From positions 248,001 through 312,000 of the forward strand of contig NZ_CP102097.1 of NCBI RefSeq assembly GCF_024582835.1: a stretch of 64,000 nucleotides of DNA, in the 5' to 3' direction. Positions 1-9,646 of this stretch are shown one piece after another. Position 1 is the stretch's first letter, and the number at the start of each line of letters is the position of its first letter. The notes beneath the pieces were generated by a model. The model had not been told where the DNA came from and did not search any database. It saw nothing but the letters and a program-made list of their open reading frames with translations. The stretch is from Vibrio japonicus (lineage in GTDB: Bacteria; Pseudomonadota; Gammaproteobacteria; Enterobacterales; Vibrionaceae). The translations under genes and the position numbers were made by a program.

Positions 1-61
1 CGTTTGTCAAATCCTCATAATTTGAGAAAAATATACATGTGTTTTGCGAAGAGATTCCACC

Positions 62-955
62 ATGTGTGCTAGGACAAGTTTAAACGAGAAAAGACTGCTT
101 ACCTTTTCAGCCCTTTTGGCATCTGGGTTTGCGGGGGGCGGTATGTTCCTTGGTTTATTGGTAGGCTCACTTGTCATTGTTTTTGACGGTGTTTATTCCC
201 TCGTCAGCTTACTGTTAACATTATTGTCACTGGCTGTATCTCGCTATATTGAACGTCCGTCTCACTCCCACTTTCCGTTTGGTAAAGCCATCTTTGAACC
301 GGTTGTCATTGCTATTAAAGGACTGGTGATTTTACTGGTCGTCAGCTACTCACTTTATGCTGCTATCGTCGCGATGTTTAGCGGTGGTCGTGAAGTAGAC
401 GCCTCTATCGCTACCCTTTTCGGTGCGGTTAATGTGATCGGCTGTGCTTATGCTTGGTGGTATATTGCGAAAAAATCTCAACGCTTTTCATCTGGTCTGA
501 TTGAGGCAGAAGCGACTCAATGGAAAATGGATACGCTACTCAGTGTTGCAGTAACGTTAGGGTTTATCTCCGCTTGGTTAGTCTCTATTTCCCCATACGC
601 GGAATATGCTGTCTACGCTGACCCTATGATGATGATTTTGATGTCTTTTTATTTCATCAAAGTGCCATTTGAGATGCTTCGAGATGCCGTTCGTGAGCTT
701 CTGATGATGACGCCCAGTGATGATATTTGTACTGCGGTAGACAAAGAAGTTACAGCATTAGATAAACAAATCTCACAGAGTATAGAGATCGCGGGGATTA
801 CTAAAGTTGGACGAGAATTGCGAGTTAATTTGGATGTGCGCGCGAATGGCAACGAGCTAAAAGTGGCCGAGATTGAAAAAACACGCCGAATCCTCAAAGA
901 CAAGCTTTCAAAACTCTCTTTGAACCTCAGCCTCACGATGAATATTGCTCGCTAA
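62..955 (+). CDS. Cation diffusion facilitator family transporter (divergent)
   Basis: Predicted inner-membrane divalent-cation/proton antiporter of the CDF family, about 297 aa. There are about six hydrophobic segments in the first 210 residues, followed by a cytoplasmic C-terminal domain of about 85 residues. TM2 carries the family Asp (FDGVYSL). In TM5 the usual HxxxD or DxxxD metal site reads QWKMD, so one metal ligand appears replaced by Gln and the substrate cannot be guessed. A TTG start at 44 is possible. The ATG at 62 is preferred, with a weak purine-rich stretch about 10 nt upstream. It ends in a clear terminator and stands alone, convergent with the next gene. Confidence 0.8.
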   Translation: MCARTSLNEKRLLTFSALLASGFAGGGMFLGLLVGSLVIVFDGVYSLVSLLLTLLSLAVSRYIERPSHSHFPFGKAIFEPVVIAIKGLVILLVVSYSLYAAIVAMFSGGREVDASIATLFGAVNVIGCAYAWWYIAKKSQRFSSGLIEAEATQWKMDTLLSVAVTLGFISAWLVSISPYAEYAVYADPMMMILMSFYFIKVPFEMLRDAVRELLMMTPSDDICTAVDKEVTALDKQISQSIEIAGITKVGRELRVNLDVRANGNELKVAEIEKTRRILKDKLSKLSLNLSLTMNIAR

Positions 956-984
956 GGTTGAAACAGATCCCGCTTTAATAGAAG

Positions 985-1018
985 AGCAAACCCCAATATT
1001 ACTGGGGTTTGCTTTTTT
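985..1018 (+). terminator. Rho-independent terminator
   Basis: An 11-bp perfect stem (agcaaacccca / tggggtttgct) with a 7-nt loop is followed by a run of T. It lies 30 bp after the CDF stop codon and just beyond the end of the convergent PotD-like gene. Confidence 0.9.
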
Positions 1019-1027
1019 AGTTCACGA

Positions 1028-2062
1028 TTATTGAGTTCTTAAACGTTGCCAATATTTTTCGTAAATGGCCAACGTTTCACTCCCTACATCATTAATGAAT
1101 TCACCATTTTTCATATCTTCGTCTTTAGGGAAAATGGTTTCGTTGTATTTCAATTCATCTGGCAACAGTGCTCGCCCTGACTTTGTCGCAGACGCATAAC
1201 CTAAACTGTGAACGATTTCCGCTTGGTTCTCAGGTTGATACATAAAATTGATAAATGCATGCGCCAACGCTTTTTGCTGACTGCCGGATGGAATCACAAA
1301 ATTATCCATCCAAAGCACAGCACCTTCTTCTGGCATTACAAACTTCAGCTCTGGTAAGTCTGTTTGCCCTTGATAGGCATTACCATTCCATTGCATGCCA
1401 AGCGCCGCCTCACCAGACACGTAAGGAACATGCGGTGCGTCCGAGTTATAAAGCAATGTATTGTCTTTTAACGCCGCTAACGATTCGTACGCTTTTTGAA
1501 TCTCTTGTTCATTTTTGGAGTTAACACTGTAGCCATTCAGTTTTAACGCCATACCAAATACATCTCGGATATCATCAATCAGCATGACTTGCTGTGCATA
1601 CTGTTTATCCCAAAGCTGAGCCCACTTCGTGATAGGCGCATCAACCAAGGTTTCATTGTAACTGATGCCCGTCACACCCCAAATGTACGGAAGCGAGTAA
1701 TCATTTTTAGGATCATGCCCTTGTCCAAGTAGACCTTCCATCGTATCTGACATGTTTGGAATCAAACTATGATCCAATTTAGCGAGCAAACCTTCACGAG
1801 CCATTTTTTCAATGAAATAGGCCGATGCAAACACCACATCATATCCGCTGCCCTTAACGAGTTTGAGCTTGGTATACATCGATTCATTATTCTCAAAAGT
1901 AGAATAATTAATCGTCACATCGTATTGCTGTTCAAAGGCTTTAAGCGACTTTTCTGGTAAATATCCACCCCAAGCGTAGACATTTATAGTTTCAGTACTG
2001 GCTTGAGCCACTGAAGCAATAGATAACGCACTAAAAACAAGTCCTTTGATAAATGGATTCAT
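1028..2062 (-). CDS. PotD/PotF-like extracellular solute-binding protein
   Basis: Periplasmic binding protein of the spermidine/putrescine ABC family, 344 aa from the ATG at 2062. The N terminus is a signal peptide (MNPFIKGLVFSALSIASVAQA) followed by the family-typical INVYAWGGYLP strand and the motif GYDVVFASAYF. The open frame continues 41 codons upstream, but those residues are hydrophilic and would bury the signal peptide, so the internal start was chosen. No permease or ATPase gene is adjacent. It is therefore an orphan binding protein that would have to use a PotABC-type system elsewhere, or act as a polyamine sensor. The polyamine substrate is inferred from family only. Confidence 0.85.
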   Translation of the reverse strand: MNPFIKGLVFSALSIASVAQASTETINVYAWGGYLPEKSLKAFEQQYDVTINYSTFENNESMYTKLKLVKGSGYDVVFASAYFIEKMAREGLLAKLDHSLIPNMSDTMEGLLGQGHDPKNDYSLPYIWGVTGISYNETLVDAPITKWAQLWDKQYAQQVMLIDDIRDVFGMALKLNGYSVNSKNEQEIQKAYESLAALKDNTLLYNSDAPHVPYVSGEAALGMQWNGNAYQGQTDLPELKFVMPEEGAVLWMDNFVIPSGSQQKALAHAFINFMYQPENQAEIVHSLGYASATKSGRALLPDELKYNETIFPKDEDMKNGEFINDVGSETLAIYEKYWQRLRTQ

Positions 2063-2232
2063 TACTTTTGTCCAAACATATCCAGCACCGCGCTGGTGGT
2101 CAAACGCATAATTAGGCAAATTGTCGTTCTTGAAAAGAAAATTATATTTATCATCAAGGATGTTATTCGTTATGAATCTGAGCAATCATTCGACTAAATT
2201 CATAACAGGCCTACTCTCTTATAAGGAAATGA

Positions 2233-3096
2233 ATGTCGACTCTCATACTCACTGCTGTCGCGATGATCGCTTTTGCTGGAAACTCAGTGCTATGTCGTCT
2301 CGCTCTGGCGGAAGAAGCCATCGATGCAGGAAGCTTTACATTAATTCGATTAGTCACTGGGGCTATCACATTAGGGGTTATTCTCTTCTTCCGTGCTGGC
2401 GGCGACAGAGCGACATATCCTGGCCTCAAATTTACACTGCTTGCTGGCACTGCTCTATTTAGTTATGCGGTGCTATTTTCATTTGCGTACACACAATTGT
2501 CCGCAGGTACGGGAGCGCTGCTTTTATTTGGCTCGGTTCAACTCTCTTTATTGGGCTTGCATTGGTGGCAAGGTCAACATTTTCGCGGATTAGAGATAGT
2601 GGGCATTATTTGCTCACTCGGAGGGTTTGTGTGGTTAATGCTGCCCTCTGCATCACAGCCAAACCTCTTTTCGGCAATACTCATGCTAAGTTCTGGCGTT
2701 GCATGGGCCATGTTTACCGCCCTCGGCAAAACCATCAACTCGCCCGTTTCAGGCATTACATGGGGCTTTATTTCTGCCTCTGCACTCTCGATATTGTGTA
2801 TTCCTTGGATGCTTAGCAATGCCACGGTTTCGGCGGAAGGAGTCATCCTTGCCACGCTTTCTGGATCGATCACATCAGCAATGGGATACGTGCTTTGGTA
2901 TCGAGTGTTAAAGCAACTCACTTTGCTCCAGGCATCCATCAGCCAGCTATCTGTTCCGGTCATTACGTTGATATTGGGCGTCATATTGCTGAGCGAGGTC
3001 ATCTCAATACGTGAAGTGATAACAAGCGTGGTAATCTTAGGCGGGATAGCCCTTGTCTTCGTATCTCGTTGGAACAAAAACAGTGGCAATGCTTAA
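2233..3096 (+). CDS. EamA/DMT-family transporter (RhaT/YdcZ-like drug/metabolite exporter)
   Basis: Inner-membrane drug/metabolite transporter of 287 aa. It has ten predicted hydrophobic segments arranged as two EamA repeats, about residues 1-130 and 140-280. The N terminus, VAMIAFAGNSVLCRLAL, is typical of the family. AAGGA sits 6 bp before the ATG. It is divergent from the PotD-like gene, sharing a 170-bp upstream region. The substrate is unknown; relatives export amino acids or other small metabolites. The stop is followed by an imperfect repeat (cagtggc ... gccactg, 3081-3111) without a good T tract. Confidence 0.85.
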   Translation: MSTLILTAVAMIAFAGNSVLCRLALAEEAIDAGSFTLIRLVTGAITLGVILFFRAGGDRATYPGLKFTLLAGTALFSYAVLFSFAYTQLSAGTGALLLFGSVQLSLLGLHWWQGQHFRGLEIVGIICSLGGFVWLMLPSASQPNLFSAILMLSSGVAWAMFTALGKTINSPVSGITWGFISASALSILCIPWMLSNATVSAEGVILATLSGSITSAMGYVLWYRVLKQLTLLQASISQLSVPVITLILGVILLSEVISIREVITSVVILGGIALVFVSRWNKNSGNA

Positions 3097-3187
3097 TTAA
3101 ACACGCCACTGTTGTCGATACGCTCGGGTTTTGTCTGAGTTTTAAATGAATGGCGGTAATAAGCTACCGCCATATCAGGTCTACAGA

Positions 3188-4795
3188 TTAAACGATGAAC
3201 TTACTCATCAAACGATTGATTTGCTCAACATTAGACTTTATGTTTTCTCCCGTCTGATAAACGGTATTTACATAGTCTGAATTGGCATTTGTCACGTGCG
3301 AAACATTTTCTATATTGCGATTGATCTCCATTGAAACCTGACTTTGCTCTTCTGCAGCAGTCGCGATTTGGATGTTCATCTCGTTAATATCTGTAATATT
3401 CGTACCAATCACTTCTAAAGATTGCTTCACTTGCTCTACAGAATTCACCGATTCATTCGCGAGTCGACCACCAGACTGAATAACATCAATCGCCTCTTGA
3501 ATGCTCTGTTGAAGTTGATTAATCGTTGCTTGAATATCTTCTGTAGATTGCTGTGAGCGACCAGCCAGTGAACGAACTTCGTCTGCAACGACCGCAAATC
3601 CACGCCCCTGTTCGCCAGCCCTTGCAGCCTCAATAGCAGCGTTAAGTGCAAGCAAATTGGTTTGTTCTGAAATACCATTAATCACATCGAGCATAGCGCC
3701 AATTGAAGTACTGTCTGCGCTTAGCTGTTCAATAACCGCTTGTGCTTTTTCCATTTCAGTTACTAAAGCGGTGATTTGTACAGAGGTTGCTTCACTTACT
3801 TCTCTACTCTCGAGTGACAATGACATCGCTTTTTCAGTGCCTGCTGCCGTTTTTGAGGTGTGCTGCGCAACTTCTTTCGCTGTCGCCATCATTTCGTTCA
3901 TCGCGCTTGCTGCTTGCTCTGCTTCAACGAGCTGAGATGACATTCCATCCCTCGCTTGTTGCACTGAACGATGCAAAGTTTCCGTTGCGTCTGCGAGCTC
4001 ATCGGTTGCTTTACCAACCGTCTTAATGGTCTCTTGTGTTTTCTCGACAAATCGGTTGATCCACCTTGCAGTCACACCCAATTCATCTTGGCGAGATTCA
4101 TCTAATCGTTTTGTCAGATCCCCTTCACCCTGAGCGAGATCCTCAGCCATACTCGCCATCGCATTGATTGGTTTTAATACACCGTTGATAGCAAAGAAAT
4201 ACATGGCGACGAGAGTGATGACAAACAGTACCGTTGTTACATACATAGCTTGCTGAATTGCGGTGCTACTCTCAACTTGTTGTTCAGCATAGTAACGAGA
4301 GCGTTGAGTCACAATGGTCATGACGTTTTCGATTTGATTAGAAATCTGTTCAGACGCCTCATCGAATTCAGACATCATCTTGTTACCACCACTTGGGCCA
4401 AACTCAATATACGCATTGGCCATCACTTTACCCGTTTTGAAATAGCTATCTAAAGCAGGTTTGAGGTTCTCGTAGGCACTCGCATTCTCCTTATCAAGCG
4501 ATGCCAATTCAGCGATGAGGTTATGCGCCTTATCATAGTGTTCTTGGGCGACATCAATACCGTCATTTAATCCGTCTAAACCTCTAGTTGCACTAATATC
4601 AGTTAACCACTGTTGAATCTGAATAATCTCAATCTGCAACTCGTAAGACTTAGCCACGGTCGGCTCAATCGCTTCACTGATAAGAACTGAAGACTCGTGA
4701 ATACGATTACTTTGATAAAGCATAAAAGCGGACTGGGCTGTAAATCCAATCAACAACCAAATCAAAGCTATTGTTATTTTTCTTTTTATATTCAT
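3188..4795 (-). CDS. Methyl-accepting chemotaxis protein
   Basis: Transmembrane chemoreceptor of 535 aa. TM1 is about residues 8-26, followed by a mostly helical periplasmic sensor of about 155 residues (four-helix-bundle type, no Cache/PAS signature). TM2 is about 184-204, the HAMP domain about 205-258, then a long coiled-coil signalling domain. The conserved hairpin tip [20 protein letters not shown] starts near residue 376 and includes the E-x-G-R-G-F contact region for CheA/CheW. No C-terminal NWETF-like CheR tether is present. The ligand is unknown. The SD GAGGG lies before the ATG. It is monocistronic, with no che genes nearby. Confidence 0.92.
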   Translation of the reverse strand: MNIKRKITIALIWLLIGFTAQSAFMLYQSNRIHESSVLISEAIEPTVAKSYELQIEIIQIQQWLTDISATRGLDGLNDGIDVAQEHYDKAHNLIAELASLDKENASAYENLKPALDSYFKTGKVMANAYIEFGPSGGNKMMSEFDEASEQISNQIENVMTIVTQRSRYYAEQQVESSTAIQQAMYVTTVLFVITLVAMYFFAINGVLKPINAMASMAEDLAQGEGDLTKRLDESRQDELGVTARWINRFVEKTQETIKTVGKATDELADATETLHRSVQQARDGMSSQLVEAEQAASAMNEMMATAKEVAQHTSKTAAGTEKAMSLSLESREVSEATSVQITALVTEMEKAQAVIEQLSADSTSIGAMLDVINGISEQTNLLALNAAIEAARAGEQGRGFAVVADEVRSLAGRSQQSTEDIQATINQLQQSIQEAIDVIQSGGRLANESVNSVEQVKQSLEVIGTNITDINEMNIQIATAAEEQSQVSMEINRNIENVSHVTNANSDYVNTVYQTGENIKSNVEQINRLMSKFIV

Positions 4796-5072
4796 AACGT
4801 CCCTCTCCCCCCTGGCTAGTAGAAACTAGAGATTAACAATAAGTGATGAATAATATTCTCACTCTTTTCGGTTAAACTTTTACCACTAGTTCACCTGTTA
4901 GTCGCAATTTTCCCGTTCACAACGGGATACCTATCACTATTGGACTCCATTAGTGACCTATATCGTTGAAAGGCATCCATAAAGTTGGAACTAGCTTCAA
5001 TCAAGTTAGCCATGCTGTGCCATGTTCTAAACAGAAAACTTAAAAAATCACTGGAAGGGAATTGAGATGAAT
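4796..5072. other. Intergenic region without a recognisable gene
   Basis: This stretch is AT-rich and holds the upstream region of the chemoreceptor. Its only structure I can see is a short inverted repeat cccgttcacaacggg at 4912-4926. I find no ORF with a ribosome binding site and no recognisable RNA gene. Confidence 0.5.
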
Positions 5073-5104
5073 TAAAAAAGGCTCAGCCACATTGTGACTA
5101 AGCC
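5073..5104 (-). terminator. Rho-independent terminator of the pyrophosphatase gene
   Basis: Read on the minus strand, ggcttagtcac and gtggctgagcc form an 11-bp stem with two G-U pairs and a 3-nt loop. Six T follow. It lies about 70 bp after the stop codon of the pyrophosphatase gene. Confidence 0.85.
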
Positions 5105-5174
5105 ATTTATAGAGGTATTTTAAATTGTATTAACAACTGCCCTTTACTCTTTAGAAGAGCACGGGCAGGAACGG

Positions 5175-6191
5175 TTAAAGTGCTTCTACCGCTTTCTGAA
5201 TCGCAGGACCAATTTGACGCTTACGTGAAGTAACGCCGTCTAGAACTAACATGTCACCTTTGATCTCTGCATCAAATGCGTTGGCAAGAATTTTCTCATC
5301 TTGCTTGTCAGCCCAAAGAATATTTGCACGTTTATTCTTGGTATCTGTAATTGAGAAAAATAGATAATCGAGTTCCTGCTCTTGTTTGTAAGACTTCATC
5401 GCTTTAAGGAAGTCTTCCTTGCGGTCAATGAGCTGTTGCGCCGTTAGCGTTTCCGCTACACCGATTCCGACCTTTTTGCCTCCGAATTCAAAATTCTTGT
5501 AATCCATGGTCAAAATCGTTTCTGCCGTGAAGTGACTAAGATCGGACTTTGCAATGAGCATCTGCTGACCAAAATCCTGAATATCTTTAACGCCTGCTAT
5601 TTTCGCAAGCTTAGACGCATAGTGTTTATCGTACTCAGTCGTGGTGGACGATTGGAAAACGACAGTATCAGAAAGGATTGCGCCTAGGCCAGCACACGCC
5701 ACAGATTTAGGCAGTTCTACATTCAACTTATCTGCGTTTGCGGCTAGGATTGTAGCGGTTGAACCCCACGCACGAATATCCATGCTCACAAGTTGTGGCA
5801 TGCTAATCGGCTTACTACCCATGGCATGGTGGTCGATGATGGCAACAATTGAAGCAGGGTCGACCGAAGGTGCAAGCTGAGTTGATTGGTTAAAATCCAG
5901 TAAGCCGATTTGGTGTGAAGAGAAATCCGTTTTAATCTGTGGTGAATCGATTCCACAGTATTTAAAGACAAATTGGCTTTCAGGATTTGGAGCTTCAGTT
6001 ACAGCGGGTGTACCGCCATAAATATGAGATGCAACAATAACAGAAGCCGCACTATCGGTATCAGGACTTAGGTGCCCTACCCAAACAAGGTTTTCTGTAT
6101 TGTTATTTTTGATTGTTTCCAAATCCAACGCAGCGTTTGCAGCACAGCTAAACGAAGCAAGAATTGTCAATCCAAGTAGTGAGCGTTTCAT
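5175..6191 (-). CDS. ppaC: Family II (DHH) manganese-dependent inorganic pyrophosphatase with signal peptide
   Basis: Hydrolyses pyrophosphate to two phosphates. The 338-aa product has the family II metal-site motifs: HLSPDTD (H40, D44, D46), DHH (residues 120-122) and the C-terminal SRK motif near 322, so both DHH and DHHA2 domains are complete. The N terminus is unusual, with a Sec-type signal peptide (MKRSLLGLTILASFSCAANA, cleavage before AL). Most family II enzymes are cytoplasmic, so this one is predicted periplasmic or secreted. The start at 6191 is supported by GAGGA upstream; the longer frame begins with TTG and has no SD. It is monocistronic with its own terminator. Confidence 0.9.
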   Translation of the reverse strand: MKRSLLGLTILASFSCAANAALDLETIKNNNTENLVWVGHLSPDTDSAASVIVASHIYGGTPAVTEAPNPESQFVFKYCGIDSPQIKTDFSSHQIGLLDFNQSTQLAPSVDPASIVAIIDHHAMGSKPISMPQLVSMDIRAWGSTATILAANADKLNVELPKSVACAGLGAILSDTVVFQSSTTTEYDKHYASKLAKIAGVKDIQDFGQQMLIAKSDLSHFTAETILTMDYKNFEFGGKKVGIGVAETLTAQQLIDRKEDFLKAMKSYKQEQELDYLFFSITDTKNKRANILWADKQDEKILANAFDAEIKGDMLVLDGVTSRKRQIGPAIQKAVEAL

Positions 6192-6421
6192 TTGAGTCCT
6201 CAATATTAATTACATTTAGTGGGCAGGTATTACACATGCCATTGGTTGCAATTTAGATAGGTAAGAGGCTCAAATCATTAGATATTTATCTGCAGACCTG
6301 TTTTTTTCGACACGCTACACACTTACTAAATTCTCATTAAGCGTAGGAAAACATTATTTATTCTTCATTGGTGATAAATTGCACACTAATTAGTTGTATC
6401 AATGAGATAAATTTCCAGAAC

Positions 6422-7195
6422 TCAAGCTGCCCTCTTGCGAATAGTGCGAACAAATGGCGTACCCATGTCGTCTTTAATCACCTGTGCATCGACATCATAA
6501 ACACGTTGTACAAGCTCAGACGTCAAAATATCTTTAGGGTGACCAGACGCCACTAAATCACCCGATTTTAATACCAGCAAATTGTCCGCGTATTGGGCCG
6601 CCAAATTCAGGTCATGCAGGACCATAACGGTAATATATTGCTGCTGGCGAGTTTGGCTGACTAAATGATCGAGTAATACATGTTGATGATGTAAATCTAA
6701 CGCGCTGACAGGTTCGTCCAACATCATAATCGTTGGCTCGCGCATCAGGGCTTGGGCAAACAGCACCATTTGACACTGACCGCCACTCAGCGTGTTGACG
6801 TTTCGGTTTGCCAAATGCGAAAGCCCGATACTCTCTAAGATATGCAGCGCTTGATGGAGGGTGTGATCGTCAACACGTAGACTCAGAGCGTCCATTCGCC
6901 CCAACAAGATGACTTCCGTCACCGTTAAGTTCACATCGAGATTAATATCTTGCGGCATGTAACCAAACTTGCTGCGCCACTTTGCCAACGACTTATATGA
7001 CAAGGCTTCGCCGCCATATCTGATTTCGCCACCACTCAGTTTTTGATCGCCAAATAACGTTTTCAGTAATGTACTCTTACCCGTGCCGTTTGGGCCCAGA
7101 ATCGCGGTCACTTGACCCGGTTGTAGATCAAAACTCATTTCACGGGCTAGGGTTAACGAGCCAATCTGAATGTTTACATTGTTTGCGGTCAGCAT
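6422..7195 (-). CDS. Iron/siderophore-type ABC transporter ATP-binding protein (FecE/FepC family)
   Basis: Cytoplasmic ATPase of 257 aa that energises the adjacent permease. It has Walker A GPNGTGKST at about 34-42, the ABC signature LSGGQ near 139 and Walker B IMMLDEP followed by an H-loop region (VMVLHDLN). This set-up is typical of the FecE/FepC/BtuD group. The start lies 3 bp after the permease stop codon, so the two are translationally coupled. The substrate cannot be told from the ATPase; the Fur-like box upstream of the operon points to iron. Confidence 0.92.
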   Translation of the reverse strand: MLTANNVNIQIGSLTLAREMSFDLQPGQVTAILGPNGTGKSTLLKTLFGDQKLSGGEIRYGGEALSYKSLAKWRSKFGYMPQDINLDVNLTVTEVILLGRMDALSLRVDDHTLHQALHILESIGLSHLANRNVNTLSGGQCQMVLFAQALMREPTIMMLDEPVSALDLHHQHVLLDHLVSQTRQQQYITVMVLHDLNLAAQYADNLLVLKSGDLVASGHPKDILTSELVQRVYDVDAQVIKDDMGTPFVRTIRKRAA

Positions 7196-7198
7196 ACA

Positions 7199-8251
7199 TT
7201 AACCTCGCTTTGCGATAATCAGCCAAAAGAAAAATGGGACGCCGATGATCGCGGTGACAATTCCGATAGGGAACAGCGCACCAGGAACAATTACTTTTGA
7301 GAGCACTGATGCTGTAGAGAGCAGAAATGCACCAATCAAAAAGGAAAGTGGTAAGAAGAAACGCTGATCCTCACCAACCAAAATTTTGGCGATGTTTGGC
7401 GCGACAATTCCAACAAAGCCAATAATACCCACAAAGCTCGTGACCGTTGCAGTCATTAACGCGACAATAAACAGTGTTTTCAGGCGTAGCTGTTTAACGT
7501 TAACACCGACACTTTTTGCCCGTTCTTCTCCCAAACGCAGCGCCGTTAACTTCCAGGAATCTTTCATCAGAAACAGGAAACCAAAGACCACAACCACAGA
7601 GGTTATCAATAAGTTGCCCCAAGTCGCTTTCGATAAACTACCAAAAAGCCAGAATAAAATTTGTTGGCTGAGTTCTGGAGAGGAAACAAACTGAACCAAA
7701 GACAAGAGCGACTGGAAAAGAAACAAGAGTGCAATACCAGCCAAGATGAGTTGCCCTGAGCTGATATGGCGCATGGAAGCCAGAGCAAACAAGAAACAGG
7801 CCGCTAGCATGCAGCAAATAAACGCCCCGAGTGGCACTGCGTAATTGCTGTCTATCCCTAAAGATCCAAAGTAAAGCGTAATGGCTGCGCCAAAACCGGC
7901 TGCGGCCGCCATGCCTAACGTGTATGGGCTCGCCATATTATTATTGAGTAAGGTTTGCATCTCTGCCCCACCGACTCCCAACGCTCCACCCACAACGATA
8001 GCCATTAACGCTATTGGCAGGCGTAAATTCGTCACAATGACTTGCGTTGACGCATCGACCTGAAACGGTAAACCAACAAACTGTAATATCGCATGCAAAA
8101 CACTTGTCGCATCCAGCAAAGATGGCCCCGTCATAACATCGAGTACCAGTGATACCACCAAAATAAGACAAAATGTGCTGAGAACAACCATGCGACGATG
8201 TTCGTGCTTTCTCTGTTGTTCAATGGCTTGTAATACTGCTTCAGACTGCAT
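7199..8251 (-). CDS. FecCD-family iron ABC transporter permease
   Basis: Inner-membrane permease of 350 aa with about ten hydrophobic segments. It contains the FecCD landmarks TNLRLPIALMAIVVGGALGVGGAEMQ and, near the C terminus, GFVGIIGFVGIVAPNIAK, the loop that docks the ATPase. Only one permease gene is present, so the transporter is probably a homodimer as in BtuC/FhuB-half systems. It is the first gene of a two-gene operon divergent from the binding-protein gene, with a Fur-like box in the gap. Confidence 0.92.
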   Translation of the reverse strand: MQSEAVLQAIEQQRKHEHRRMVVLSTFCLILVVSLVLDVMTGPSLLDATSVLHAILQFVGLPFQVDASTQVIVTNLRLPIALMAIVVGGALGVGGAEMQTLLNNNMASPYTLGMAAAAGFGAAITLYFGSLGIDSNYAVPLGAFICCMLAACFLFALASMRHISSGQLILAGIALLFLFQSLLSLVQFVSSPELSQQILFWLFGSLSKATWGNLLITSVVVVFGFLFLMKDSWKLTALRLGEERAKSVGVNVKQLRLKTLFIVALMTATVTSFVGIIGFVGIVAPNIAKILVGEDQRFFLPLSFLIGAFLLSTASVLSKVIVPGALFPIGIVTAIIGVPFFFWLIIAKRG

Positions 8252-8355
8252 CTGACACTACCTGATTCTTTTCATTTATGGGTTATTTGCTACGGCTAAG
8301 ATTGACGCTGGCGCTAAACAATTTATCGAGGTTTCAATTTAGTCCGCATACTAAC

Positions 8356-8374
8356 AGAAATGATAATAATTTGC
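8356..8374. promoter_or_regulatory. Candidate Fur box
   Basis: agaaatgataataatttgc matches 13 of 19 positions of the classical Fur consensus, including the core ATGATAAT. A second, weaker ATGATAAT core lies on the other strand at 8393-8400. Both sit between the divergent permease and binding-protein genes, where a single iron-responsive operator could control both. Confidence 0.6.
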
Positions 8375-8464
8375 ATAAGTGTTAGTAAATAAATTATCAT
8401 CTCGACCAAATAGGGACTGGCAGAGCACGCTGGCGACAATGGATAAAAATCAAGGTTATCATCA

Positions 8465-9547
8465 ATGTATAAAAATTTAGTTAGTATTGCTGCGCTCGCA
8501 TTCAGTTCATTCGCACTAGCGGATATGACGACGGTGACGGATGTTCTGGGAAGAGAAGTCACGTTTGACGCGCCAGCTAAGAGAGCCATCGTGGGTTTCT
8601 ACCCAGAAGATTACATGGCTATCGGTACAGAAGCTGCTTATGACAATGTTGTCGGCATGTCTAAATATATCTGGCAAGCACGCCCCGCTAACTGGGATCT
8701 TTACGTAAAACATCGCCCTTCTTTGGACACTATTCCGGGCATTGGTCGCGTAGATACCAACACATTCTCAGTAGAAAAAGTGATTAGTCTAAAGCCCGAC
8801 CTATTGATGTTGGCAGATTGGCAATATAAAGGATTAGGCTCTGAGATAGAACGCATCGAAAGCGCAGGAATACCTGTTCTTGTCGTAGACTACAATGCCC
8901 AAACTCTTGAGCGACATATCCAAAGCACCCAATTGATTGGTGTCATTACAGGCCAAGAAGAGCGTGCCGAGAAAATCGCGGATGAATATCGCCAAAATAT
9001 TGAACTCATCAACAATCGCTTAGCCTCTGCTAACCTCGAAAAGCCAAAAGTCTATACAGAATACGGTGCTTCTGGCATCAATGAAGTAGGCTACACGTTC
9101 GGCAAAAACATGTGGGGCGCAATTGCTACTATGGCTGGCGGTAACAATATTTCAGCACCTTACGTTGAATGGTGGGGGAAATTAAACCCAGAGCAGATCA
9201 TCGCTGCCAACCCAGATGTTATTGTCATGACGGGTTATGAGTCAGGCAGTTCGGATGACGCGATGGTAATGGGACAAGGTGTTCAAGAAGATTTAGCGAA
9301 AGAGCGTTTAGCCGGATTTAAAAACCGCCTAGGTTGGTCATCAATTTCTGCGGTTCAAAACAATCGTATGTATGCCGCCTACCACGGCGCTTGTCGAACG
9401 ATCATGGATGGCGCGATGATTCAGTTCTACGCCAAAGCCCTATATCCAGAATTGTTTAGCGATGTAAACCCAGAGCAGGCGTACTTAGATTTTTATAAAA
9501 AGTACCTACCCGTGACTCCAGAAGGTTCGTTTGTCACTCAGCTGTAG
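8465..9547 (+). CDS. Periplasmic iron/siderophore-type substrate-binding protein
   Basis: Class III periplasmic binding protein (FepB/FecB/BtuF fold), 360 aa, partner of the divergent permease and ATPase. A signal peptide ends near residue 19 (FSSFALA-DM). The mature start VTDVLGREVTFDAPAKRAIVG is the family-typical entry strand, and two lobes are joined by a long central helix. The exact ligand is not visible; a ferric siderophore, haem or cobalamin are all possible. The Fur-like box upstream favours iron. There is no TonB-dependent receptor in the window. Confidence 0.88.
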   Translation: MYKNLVSIAALAFSSFALADMTTVTDVLGREVTFDAPAKRAIVGFYPEDYMAIGTEAAYDNVVGMSKYIWQARPANWDLYVKHRPSLDTIPGIGRVDTNTFSVEKVISLKPDLLMLADWQYKGLGSEIERIESAGIPVLVVDYNAQTLERHIQSTQLIGVITGQEERAEKIADEYRQNIELINNRLASANLEKPKVYTEYGASGINEVGYTFGKNMWGAIATMAGGNNISAPYVEWWGKLNPEQIIAANPDVIVMTGYESGSSDDAMVMGQGVQEDLAKERLAGFKNRLGWSSISAVQNNRMYAAYHGACRTIMDGAMIQFYAKALYPELFSDVNPEQAYLDFYKKYLPVTPEGSFVTQL

Positions 9548-9602
9548 CGGCGCGACAAATAGATAAAAACTGTATTTCTGTAAATTGTGGAACCGTCACG
9601 TT

Positions 9603-9642
9603 AAAGAGCTAGCGACACCAATAGTCGCTAGCTCTTTTTTTT
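9603..9642 (+). terminator. Rho-independent terminator, possibly bidirectional
   Basis: A stem aagagctagcgac / gtcgctagctctt with a 7-nt loop is followed by eight T on the plus strand. It ends the binding-protein gene. It also lies directly after the end of the leftward ivd operon, where only three T follow on the minus strand. Confidence 0.88.
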
Positions 9643-9646
9643 GACT

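Noticed and set aside
2063..2185. Longer N terminus for the PotD-like protein
   Set aside because: The extra 41 residues are hydrophilic and lie before a clean signal peptide, so the ATG at 2062 is the better start.
3150..3173. Inverted repeat atggcggta / taccgccat as a terminator
   Set aside because: The stem is good but no T run follows on either strand; left unassigned.
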